Part shown: in pieces, positions 1-8,277 of the stretch | Position numbering within the stretch: position 1 is the first letter of the stretch | Layout of the letters: every line of letters begins with the position of its first letter | Assembly: GCF_002874535.1 (NCBI RefSeq) | Contig: NZ_CP025025.1 | Coordinates: 977,526 to 1,041,525 of the forward strand | Length of the DNA stretch: 64,000 bases | Source: Mesobacillus jeotgali | GTDB taxonomy: Bacteria > Bacillota > Bacilli > Bacillales > Cytobacillaceae | Reading direction: 5' to 3' | Notes under the pieces: model-generated | Seen by the model: only the letters and a program-made list of their open reading frames with translations | Databases searched by the model: none | Told to the model about the DNA's origin: nothing | Translations under genes and position numbers: made by a program

Positions 1-1
1 A

Positions 2-2199
<2,198 letters not shown>

Positions 2200-2201
2200 C
2201 T

Positions 2202-2238
2202 AAACAGCACGGGGGATATGTCTCCTGTGCTGTTTTTA
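2202..2238 (+). terminator. Intrinsic terminator of the PBP gene
   Basis: AACAGCAC...GTGCTGTT stem with a short loop followed by a T-run, 5 nt after the stop codon. Confidence 0.85.
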
Positions 2239-2243
2239 TTTGT

Positions 2244-2580
2244 GAATAAGAAAGTATATATTTTTTTCACTTAGATTAGTGTCTAGCTCCAGCGCCTAGC
2301 CCCTCGAGTCGCTTGTCTAGCTGCGGCTCCTAACTCCTCGAGACGCTTCGGTCCTGCCAATGAAGTCAAAGAACGACTTCACTGTCAGGCCCTCCAGCGC
2401 TTGTCGGAGTTGGACAGTCGCCTACGCATTTCGAATTCGGTCCGCCCAATGAAGTCAAAGAGCGACTTCACCGATCGGCCCTCTGTGGCACACGAGGTGC
2501 TAATCCGCCAGCCACAGGACGTGGCGCTTTTAGGCGGACAGCGCTTGTCGGGGCTGACCAAAGCGCTGGCGCTTTTCTTT
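2244..2580 (+). repeat. Dispersed structured repeat, composite copy R1
   Basis: Starts GAATAAGAAAGTATA and carries the CTAGCTCCAGCGCCTAGCCCC left arm. It contains two copies of the core hairpin GAAGTC-loop-GACTTC (2362-2380 and 2451-2469) and ends GGGGCTGACCAAAGCGCTGGCGCTTTTC. The same sequence recurs at 6262, 51189 and, shortened, at 20334 and 45606. The left and right arms are complementary. R1 looks like two elements merged or one with an internal duplication. Confidence 0.85.
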
Positions 2581-2664
2581 GTAGGGTTTTAATTAATTTC
2601 GACATCATTCCAAGTATCTAGCAGAAATCAGAGGATGTGCTTCAACAAGATTCCCGGAGTGAAC

Positions 2665-2696
2665 ATAAAAAAGACCTGCTTGTGTGCAGGTCTTTA
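2665..2696 (-). terminator. Intrinsic terminator of the 22-residue peptide gene
   Basis: Perfect 10-bp stem AAAGACCTGC/GCAGGTCTTT with a U-tract when read on the minus strand. Confidence 0.85.
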
Positions 2697-2707
2697 CTAG
2701 AATCAAA

Positions 2708-2776
2708 TTATATTAAGCTTAAAAGAAAACCGATCACGACGACTGCGCCGATGATCATAAGAATTGTTCTTACCAT
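2708..2776 (-). CDS. 22-residue single-span membrane peptide
   Basis: Reads MVRTILMIIGAVVVIGFLL followed by SLI. This is one hydrophobic helix with a single Arg near the N-terminus. A GAGGTG ribosome site sits 7-8 nt before the ATG, and a strong terminator follows 12 nt after the stop, so it is a complete small transcription unit. I do not recognise the family. It could be a small membrane regulator or a toxin-like peptide; nothing else in the sequence decides this. Confidence 0.6.
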   Translation of the reverse strand: MVRTILMIIGAVVVIGFLLSLI

Positions 2777-2815
2777 GAAACTTCACCTCAGTCATTATTT
2801 TATCTATTATTGGGA

Positions 2816-3139
2816 CTATATTTGGAATGATTCGGTAGACTCGATAAGTTGCTTGCGTTTTACGCGAAGGACAGAAGCTTCATTTGTTAGAAGCCTGGTC
2901 AGTTGGTTTAATTTCGGTTCTACATCTGTACCTTCCATAATAATTTTTAAAGTTGTATTTGGTTCAACCGTAAGAAGGAAAGAAACAAGCTTTGACAATG
3001 AAGTTGCTTCAACAGCTTTCTGACGGCTGTATAAATAAGTAGTACCATCCAACTTTTTCGCAGCCTGATAGATTTCAAGCATTTTCTTCATAGTGAATCT
3101 TTTCTGAACCATAACATTAGATGACATGATCTCTTTCAT
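2816..3139 (-). CDS. HPr-fold-like small protein
   Basis: A 107-residue protein. The pattern VQKRFTMKKMLEIYQAAKK...SLSKLVSFLLTVEPNTTLKIIMEGTD resembles the HPr/Crh phosphocarrier fold (N-terminal strand-helix, the SL...LLTL helix, then a strand carrying a G-D-E-like turn). The catalytic His15 of HPr and a clear Ser46 regulatory site are not evident, so it is probably not a PTS phosphocarrier. AAGGAG lies about 9 nt upstream of the ATG. The next gene upstream diverges, so it is monocistronic or shares a transcript with the 22-residue peptide. The fold call is inference from pattern only. Confidence 0.6.
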   Translation of the reverse strand: MKEIMSSNVMVQKRFTMKKMLEIYQAAKKLDGTTYLYSRQKAVEATSLSKLVSFLLTVEPNTTLKIIMEGTDVEPKLNQLTRLLTNEASVLRVKRKQLIESTESFQI

Positions 3140-3192
3140 TTATATTTAACTCCTTTAATGAATCATTTTTATTAGGTTAATAGAATATTACC

Positions 3193-3325
3193 CCGTTAAC
3201 TTGGTTCGAAAACCTTTAGCGGTTAAATTGGGCGATGTTGGCATGCTAACCAGCTAGAAAGGCTCTTAAAGCCAATGTAGTTCTAGAGGGTAGAGCCACT
3301 CCGTCTCAGGATGGAGATAGAAACG
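3193..3325 (+). promoter_or_regulatory. Structured leader region upstream of the MFS gene
   Basis: Three successive foldable elements precede the transporter. Element one is CCGTTAA...TTAGCGG with an inner GGTTcgaaAACC (3193-3222). Element two is CTAGAA...TTCTAG (3254-3286), whose loop GGCTCT (3261-3266) is complementary to AGAGCC (3292-3297). Element three is CCGT-CTC...GAG-ACGG (3301-3325). The middle pair forms an H-type pseudoknot or two alternative stems. It resembles no riboswitch class I know. A regulatory role is inference. Confidence 0.4.
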
Positions 3326-3402
3326 GTCAGGAGAAAGTTTATTGTGACCATAAAATTAAGCTAAGATGAGGGTATTAAAAGAGATGCGAGGAGTAGACAA
3401 TT

Positions 3403-4683
3403 ATGAAAAAATTTGCGGAGATTTTCAGGAATAGGAGTTTCACGAAGTTATTTTTAGCCAACTTCACTTCCCAAATGGGCAGCACAATCGGATTGACAGC
3501 CTTCATGTTTTTCTTGTTGAACCGTTTCAGCTCACAGCCCGCCTATGCGACTATAACCGAGCTGATGTATTCTGTACCAATGCTTGCGGTGTTTTTCCTG
3601 ATCGGGGTATTTGCTGACAGGATGGACCGGCAAAAAATCGCCATTTATTGTGACTGGATTAGTGCGGGGTTATCTCTCGCATTGATTGCCGCAATCTATA
3701 TTGGCTGGATGCCGTTGGTCTTTGCTGTTCTGTTTTTTAGAAGCGCGGTTCAAAAGTTCTTTTTCCCGGCTGAGCATGGAATGGTCCAGGGAATCTTGAA
3801 AAAAGAGGACTACACAACTGCGGCTGGTTTGAATCAGCTCGTGATGAGCCTGTTCATGCTGTTTGGCAATGGACTCGGGGTACTCGCATATTGGTCGATT
3901 GGTATTTATGGCGCTATTTTAGTTGACACTTTATCGTTCATCATCAGTGCATTGCTCATTCAGAAGACTGATGTTTCGAAGGAGGCGCGGCTGCCAAATG
4001 GCTCTCATACACTAAAGGATTTGAACATTAAAATGGTCTTCAAAGATTTTAAATACGGTTTTAAGTATGTCATGAGCAGTAAATTGTTGTTCACTCTGAT
4101 CATCGGTTTTTTCATCTTTGGAATCGTAAATGGCGGCTTCTCCGTCATGCCGATTTTCATCCTGAAATATAAGCTGGCTCCAGATACGTATGAACAATAC
4201 TCGATTGTCATTGGCTTCGTGTTTGGAATCGGGGTGTTGATTGGCAGCTTTATTGCGTCATTGCTTTCACAAAAAGTGAAGCTCTACCACCTGATTTCTG
4301 TAGGTTTGATCATATCTGGCAGCTTTACTGCTCTCGCATCTCTGCCAAACAACATTATTCTATTCCTGGGAATCCTGTTTATCTCTGCACTGGCGTTACC
4401 GCTTATAAATGTAGGGATTGGAGGGTGGCTTCCTAGCATTATAGATCCGAAAATGATGGGCAGGGTGCAGGGACTGATCAGCCCGCTTAACATGCTGTCT
4501 CATTCATTGACTCTTGCGTTCATTGCGTACAGCTTTCCGGCTCTGCTTACAATTGAAATGCTATATTGGATTGTCGGAGGCTGTCTGGCCATCGTTGGAT
4601 TGTTTTACATGATGGTTCTGCCAAAGCTTGCGGAAGAGAGTGAGTCCGCTGTAAAAGAAGCGGCAGTCGAACAGGGAATATAG
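3403..4683 (+). CDS. MFS transporter (probable drug/metabolite exporter)
   Basis: A 426-residue integral membrane protein with about 12 hydrophobic segments. The loop 2-3 motif is GVFADRMDRQKIAIYCD, a variant of the major facilitator motif A (GxLaDrxgrk). This group (MFS_3/enterobactin-exporter-like) usually exports drugs or siderophores; the substrate cannot be read from sequence. A GAGGAG ribosome site precedes the ATG. A structured leader lies upstream and an intrinsic terminator downstream, so it is a single-gene unit. Confidence 0.85.
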   Translation: MKKFAEIFRNRSFTKLFLANFTSQMGSTIGLTAFMFFLLNRFSSQPAYATITELMYSVPMLAVFFLIGVFADRMDRQKIAIYCDWISAGLSLALIAAIYIGWMPLVFAVLFFRSAVQKFFFPAEHGMVQGILKKEDYTTAAGLNQLVMSLFMLFGNGLGVLAYWSIGIYGAILVDTLSFIISALLIQKTDVSKEARLPNGSHTLKDLNIKMVFKDFKYGFKYVMSSKLLFTLIIGFFIFGIVNGGFSVMPIFILKYKLAPDTYEQYSIVIGFVFGIGVLIGSFIASLLSQKVKLYHLISVGLIISGSFTALASLPNNIILFLGILFISALALPLINVGIGGWLPSIIDPKMMGRVQGLISPLNMLSHSLTLAFIAYSFPALLTIEMLYWIVGGCLAIVGLFYMMVLPKLAEESESAVKEAAVEQGI

Positions 4684-4684
4684 G

Positions 4685-4713
4685 GAAAGTCCTTACTGGG
4701 CTTTCTTTTTTTC
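4685..4713 (+). terminator. Terminator after the MFS gene
   Basis: GAAAGTCC/GGGCTTTC stem (one G-U pair) followed by eight or more T residues. Confidence 0.8.
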
Positions 4714-4755
4714 ATAATAAATAATGAATGAGCATTAATTTTTTTCGAAAATTTT

Positions 4756-4780
4756 TGAACGATTCTTTACTTCACGCGTC
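4756..4780 (+). promoter_or_regulatory. SigY-type ECF promoter of the sigY operon
   Basis: TGAACG (4756-4761), 15 nt spacer, CGTC (4777-4780). This matches the TGAACG/CGTC promoter known for B. subtilis SigY and implies autoregulation of the downstream sigma factor operon. Confidence 0.7.
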
Positions 4781-4845
4781 TTATGAATAAATAATCAAAT
4801 AAGAGATAATTTTTTGGGGTGGCGGGGAAAGAGAGGCATGCTTTG

Positions 4846-5397
4846 ATGGATGAGAAAGAGTTAATCGATAGCGCTAAAAAGGGCGACCACCGTTCGTTTG
4901 CTATGCTGTTCAGGAGTCATTATCCCCTGCTGGTAAAATACCTGATGAAAATAACGATGAATCCTGATGTCGCAGAGGAAATAGCACAAGCAACGATGGC
5001 TAAATGTGTGGAGAAAATACATTTATTCAATGGGAAATCAAAATTCTCATCATGGCTGATCAGCATAGCCACAAATATGTATATTGATCAGCACCGCAAA
5101 AAAAAGCGCGAGCGGGAATGGCAAGAAGGAGAAGCAGCCTCACGCAAGCTGCAGTGGCAAATGGAATCGAAGAATGAGGAATGGACAGATGCGCTCGCCG
5201 CATTATCCAGGCTGACTGATGAGATGCGTATTCCTCTTATTCTTAAGCATTATTATGGGTATTCGTATGATGAGATTGGTGAAATTCTGAATATCGCCGC
5301 TGGTACCGCGAAGTCTAGAGTCCACCATGGACTTCTAGCCGTTAGAAGGGAGCTGAAAGTAGATGAAAAACCAAAAGGGAATCTCGTCAAGCGATGA
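4846..5397 (+). CDS. sigY: ECF RNA polymerase sigma factor SigY
   Basis: A 183-residue ECF sigma factor. Region 2 is FAMLFRSHYPLLVKYLMKITMN...SSWLISIATNMYIDQHRKK. Region 4 is a helix-turn-helix, KHYYGYSYDEIGEILNIAAGTAKSRVHHG. The ATG at 4846 is chosen because B. subtilis SigY starts at the equivalent place and GAGAGG lies about 10 nt upstream; a GTG at 4819 is an in-frame alternative. The promoter upstream has the SigY consensus. The next gene overlaps by 35 nt, as expected for sigma/anti-sigma coupling. SigY in B. subtilis responds to nitrogen starvation and supports a toxin/maintenance function. Confidence 0.85.
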   Translation: MDEKELIDSAKKGDHRSFAMLFRSHYPLLVKYLMKITMNPDVAEEIAQATMAKCVEKIHLFNGKSKFSSWLISIATNMYIDQHRKKKREREWQEGEAASRKLQWQMESKNEEWTDALAALSRLTDEMRIPLILKHYYGYSYDEIGEILNIAAGTAKSRVHHGLLAVRRELKVDEKPKGNLVKR

Positions 5398-5710
5398 ACA
5401 AATGGATAAGGAGTTTTTTGAAACCATCAGCGCCATCAATAATGGACTAGACAAACTGGATTCCATGGACAACTTTGTCCCGGATGATAAATGGTTCAAG
5501 GAAATGGTTCTGAATCAGCAGCGGCTTCAAAAGAAAAAATACCGCCGCGAATTAGCGTGGTTCATATTGAGTGCCATGCTGATTTTAAGCGGAGTGGTCT
5601 TCACTATGCTGGAGCTCCCGATGCTCTTCTTTATGCTGCAGGCTGCAACGGTCGCGATTACAGTATTCTATAGTTTTAAAGGAGTGCAAAAGCAGGTGGA
5701 CAGCCAATGA
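5363..5710 (+). CDS. yxlC: YxlC-like anti-SigY component
   Basis: A 115-residue protein with a soluble N-terminal half of about 60 residues. Two membrane helices follow (LAWFILSAMLILSGVVF and LFFMLQAATVAITVFYSF). Size, topology and position directly after sigY match YxlC, which together with YxlD/YxlE restrains SigY at the membrane. The start overlaps the end of sigY by 35 nt and the stop overlaps the next ATG by 4 nt, so translation is coupled. The symbol rests on position and topology. Confidence 0.7.
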   Translation: MKNQKGISSSDEQMDKEFFETISAINNGLDKLDSMDNFVPDDKWFKEMVLNQQRLQKKKYRRELAWFILSAMLILSGVVFTMLELPMLFFMLQAATVAITVFYSFKGVQKQVDSQ

Positions 5711-5913
5711 ACCAGGAACTGTCACCTGTTATGCTGGCCGTGGTTGTTGTGATTCTTTTGGTGCAGAGCATTTTTCTTTTTACAAATGCCAGGAAACATG
5801 GCCATAATTATTGGCTCTGGGGAATCCTGGGTTTGATCCAGGCACCAATGCCGCTGCTATTTTATCTGATGTTTGTCCGAAAAATATGGCGCAGCAAGTC
5901 AGCTGAAAAGTAA
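5707..5913 (+). CDS. yxlD: YxlD-like small membrane protein, SigY anti-sigma component
   Basis: A 68-residue protein with an N-terminal hydrophobic segment (MLAVVVVILLVQSIFLF) and a second one (WGILGLIQAPMPLLFYLMF) that resembles phospholipase-D nuclease N-terminal mini-domains. B. subtilis YxlD is the same length. ATGA overlap with yxlC. The B. subtilis operon continues with yxlE, yxlF and yxlG (an ABC exporter pair); here it stops and the next unit is the bmrCD leader. Confidence 0.65.
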   Translation: MNQELSPVMLAVVVVILLVQSIFLFTNARKHGHNYWLWGILGLIQAPMPLLFYLMFVRKIWRSKSAEK

Positions 5914-5941
5914 AATGATGAAAAATATCGAAAAGTTAGAA

Positions 5942-5975
5942 TTGACATTGTGACTGTTAAGGTGATAACCTTACA
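5942..5975 (+). promoter_or_regulatory. Probable promoter of the bmr leader with overlapping palindrome
   Basis: TTGACA (5942-5947), 16-17 nt spacer, GATAAC/ATAACC as a weak -10. The -10 overlaps the inverted repeat TAAGGT-gata-ACCTTA (5958-5973), which could be a protein-binding site. The -35 is a perfect SigA consensus; the -10 is poor. Confidence 0.5.
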
Positions 5976-6013
5976 AAGGAATGGAAAATATAACTAAAAG
6001 GAGGGTTACGGAT

Positions 6014-6082
6014 ATGAACATTGTAAAAAACGCAAGATACGCTCAACTAAATACACGTAACCCATCCTTTTACCATAACTGA
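6014..6082 (+). CDS. 22-residue attenuator leader peptide for bmrCD
   Basis: Reads MNIVKNARYAQLNTRNPSFY then HN. It has an excellent ribosome site (AAGGAGG, about 8 nt before the ATG). The ribosome site itself lies inside pairing segment A, and codons R-N-P-S-F lie inside segment B, so the peptide is embedded in a switching structure. This parallels B. subtilis BmrB, the leader peptide through which ribosome-stalling antibiotics switch on bmrCD. I recognise the arrangement, not the peptide sequence. Confidence 0.75.
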   Translation: MNIVKNARYAQLNTRNPSFYHN

Positions 6083-6107
6083 TTTTTAATCAAGTTGCTC
6101 TGTGACT

Positions 6108-6150
6108 GAAAAGGCATGGGTTGCGCATCTGCGTGACGTATGCCTTTTTT
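6108..6150 (+). terminator. Attenuator terminator T1 in the bmr leader
   Basis: AAAGGCAT...ATGCCTTTTTT stem with U-tract; its 5' arm is segment C of the attenuator. Confidence 0.85.
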
Positions 6151-6170
6151 CTGTCTTTATCGATTGATTC

Positions 6171-6203
6171 AAGACATATCGCATGCCGCGGTATGTCTTT
6201 TTT
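6171..6203 (+). terminator. Second terminator T2 in the bmr leader
   Basis: AAGACATA...TATGTCTT stem with an inner GC pair and a T-run. It is a second block between the leader peptide and bmrC. Confidence 0.75.
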
Positions 6204-6261
6204 CATTACTTAGGAAATTAAAAATTTATTTAGTTGTGGAGAACTACAGGTAGTTTTCTTA

Positions 6262-6384
6262 ATCCAGCTCCAGCGCCTAGCCCCTCGAGTCGCTTCGGTC
6301 CGCCCAATGAAGTCAAAGAACGACTTCACCGGTCGGCCCTCCAGCGCTAGTCGGGGCTGAACGAGGCGCTTGCGCTTTTTGTTC
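6262..6384 (+). repeat. Dispersed structured repeat, copy R2
   Basis: Nearly full copy: AGCTCCAGCGCCTAGCCCC left arm, core hairpin GAAGTC (6309-6314)/GACTTC (6322-6327), and right arm GGGGCTGAACGAGGCGCTTGCGC with a T-run. It lies inside the bmrCD leader, after two terminators and before the second small ORF. Confidence 0.85.
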
Positions 6385-6428
6385 TGTTCAGAGAATATCC
6401 ATTCAAAATAAATGAGGAGGAATTCGAA

Positions 6429-6485
6429 ATGAGTAAATCAAATGTAAGGAAAATGGTAAAAAAGGAATATCTCGAAAGCGGATAG
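6429..6485 (+). CDS. 18-residue small ORF directly upstream of bmrC
   Basis: Reads MSKSNVRKMVKKEYLESG. A GAGGAGG ribosome site precedes the ATG and the stop is 34 nt before the bmrC start. It is strongly basic. It may be a second leader peptide or a translational-coupling ORF for bmrC. No other function can be inferred. Confidence 0.5.
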   Translation: MSKSNVRKMVKKEYLESG

Positions 6486-6519
6486 TCAGGTTTTTACACA
6501 GAGAGAGGAGTGATTTTTC

Positions 6520-8277
6520 ATGTTATCAGTTTTATCAAAGTTAAGCTGGTTTTTTAAAGAAAACTGGAAGAGGTACAGTGTAGCTATCTCGTTACTGATA
6601 TTTGTCGGCATTCTTGATGTACTGCCGCCGAAAATCGTTGGAATGGCAATCGACGCAATCCAGATTGGTTCCATGAACCAGGAGTTAATTCTAAAGTATA
6701 TTGGCGGCCTCGTGCTGATTACAGTGGTCTCGTATTTCATCACTTACATTTGGATGTATCAATTATTCGGCGGGGCCTTCCTCATTGAACGGAAACTCAG
6801 GACCCGCTTCATGAAGCATTTGCTGAAAATGACACCGACGTTCTTTGAAAGGAACCGTACAGGTGACTTGATGGCCAGGGCGACGAATGATTTAAAAGCA
6901 ATATCCATCACGGCTGGTTTCGGAGTACTGACACTTGTCGATTCGAGTATCTTCATGCTGACGATCTTGTTCACGATGGGATTTTTCATTAGCTGGGAGC
7001 TGACACTTGTATCGATTATCCCGCTGCCAATCATGGCATATTTAGTTAACATATATGGCAAAAAGATTCATTCTAAATTCACTTCCGCTCAGGATGCATT
7101 CGGCGAGCTGAATGACAGGGTGCTTGAATCGGTATCAGGAGTGCGAGTCATTCGTGCTTATGTACAGGAGAAATCAGATGAATCAAGGTTTCATGACTTG
7201 ACTGAAGATGTCTACCGTAAAAATGTAGAAGTCGCGAAAATCGATTCTTTGTTTGAACCAACGATTAAAATCCTTGTTGGTATGAGCTATCTGATTGGCC
7301 TAGGATATGGAGCATATCTTGTTTTCCAGCAAAAGCTGACGCTTGGAGAGCTGGTCAGCTTCAATGTATACCTGGGAATGCTGATTTGGCCGATGTTCGC
7401 AATCGGTGAACTGATCAATGTCATGCAGCGAGGCAATGCGTCTCTTGACCGCCTGAATGAGACATTATCATACAGAGAAGATGTTGCCGATCCAGTGAAA
7501 CCAGTGGAGGGCAATGATCCGGAGTATTTACAGATGTCCGAGTTCACATTCAAATATCCGTCATCCAATGTGAACAATCTCGATAATATCAAGCTCCACT
7601 TGAACCGTGGTGAAACGCTGGGAATCGTCGGGAAGACGGGAAGCGGTAAGACAACGCTGATCAAACAGCTGTTGAGGGAATATCCTGAAGGCAGTGGAAA
7701 CCTGCTAGTATCAGGAGTGCCGATCCAGGAGCACAGTCTGAGGCAGACTCGGGGCTGGATGGGGTATGTTCCGCAGGAGAACATCCTTTTCTCCCGTTCA
7801 GTTAAGGAAAATATTCTGTTCGGAAACCCGATGGCTTCCGAAAAAGATTTGCAGGATATCATCGATTTGGCTGCTTTTCGCAAAGACCTGGAGATGCTGC
7901 CGGAAGGTCTGGAAACACTTGTCGGTGAAAAAGGGGTCGCACTATCTGGCGGCCAGAAACAGCGTATTTCGATTGCACGTGCTTTGATCAAGGATCCGGA
8001 AATCCTTATACTCGATGATTCACTTTCAGCAGTCGATGCAAAAACAGAGAAAAAAATCATTGATAATATCCGCAAAGAGCGGAATGCGAAAACAACGATC
8101 ATCACAACTCACAGAATGTCTGCGGTTGAACATGCCGACCATATCGTTGTGCTTGAGGATGGAAAAATAATCGAGGAAGGCACGCACGAAAAATTGATGG
8201 CTGATCAAGGCTGGTATTACGAGCAGTATATCAAGCAGCAGGCAGCAACAGTCGAAGAGGAGGTGCACTCCGTATGA
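6520..8277 (+). CDS. bmrC: BmrC, half-subunit of the heterodimeric multidrug ABC exporter
   Basis: A 585-residue half-transporter, the same length as B. subtilis BmrC (YheI). Six membrane helices occupy about residues 20-300, followed by a nucleotide-binding domain. Walker A GKTGSGKTT is at 371-379, a canonical LSGGQ signature at 475-479 and Walker B ILILDD near 495-500. The residue after the Walker B Asp is Asp500 instead of the catalytic Glu, so this subunit's own ATP site is the degenerate one. The stop overlaps the bmrD start (ATGA). It exports drugs such as ribosome inhibitors together with BmrD. It is controlled by the attenuator upstream. Confidence 0.9.
   Translation: MLSVLSKLSWFFKENWKRYSVAISLLIFVGILDVLPPKIVGMAIDAIQIGSMNQELILKYIGGLVLITVVSYFITYIWMYQLFGGAFLIERKLRTRFMKHLLKMTPTFFERNRTGDLMARATNDLKAISITAGFGVLTLVDSSIFMLTILFTMGFFISWELTLVSIIPLPIMAYLVNIYGKKIHSKFTSAQDAFGELNDRVLESVSGVRVIRAYVQEKSDESRFHDLTEDVYRKNVEVAKIDSLFEPTIKILVGMSYLIGLGYGAYLVFQQKLTLGELVSFNVYLGMLIWPMFAIGELINVMQRGNASLDRLNETLSYREDVADPVKPVEGNDPEYLQMSEFTFKYPSSNVNNLDNIKLHLNRGETLGIVGKTGSGKTTLIKQLLREYPEGSGNLLVSGVPIQEHSLRQTRGWMGYVPQENILFSRSVKENILFGNPMASEKDLQDIIDLAAFRKDLEMLPEGLETLVGEKGVALSGGQKQRISIARALIKDPEILILDDSLSAVDAKTEKKIIDNIRKERNAKTTIITTHRMSAVEHADHIVVLEDGKIIEEGTHEKLMADQGWYYEQYIKQQAATVEEEVHSV

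Larger units (their letters stand above)
5996..6150 (+). promoter_or_regulatory. Ribosome-mediated transcription attenuator of bmrCD
   Basis: Four segments can be read. A is AAAAGGAGGGTTACG (5996-6010). B is CGTAACCCATCCTTTT (6056-6071). C is AAAGGCATGGGTTGCG (6110-6125). D is ATGCCTTTTTT (6140-6150). A pairs with B over 15 bp with one bulge. B pairs equally well with C (one bulge, one G-U). C pairs with D as an intrinsic terminator. A:B and C:D can coexist, whereas B:C excludes the terminator. A ribosome stalled early in the leader would mask A, free B to capture C and allow read-through into bmrC. Confidence 0.8.

Noticed and set aside
2401-2592. 63-codon ORF inside repeat R1
   Set aside because: Lies wholly within the non-coding dispersed repeat and is not kept in other copies.
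7287-8105. 272-codon minus-strand ORF inside bmrC
   Set aside because: Antisense to the conserved ATPase domain; no start signal and the product resembles no family.
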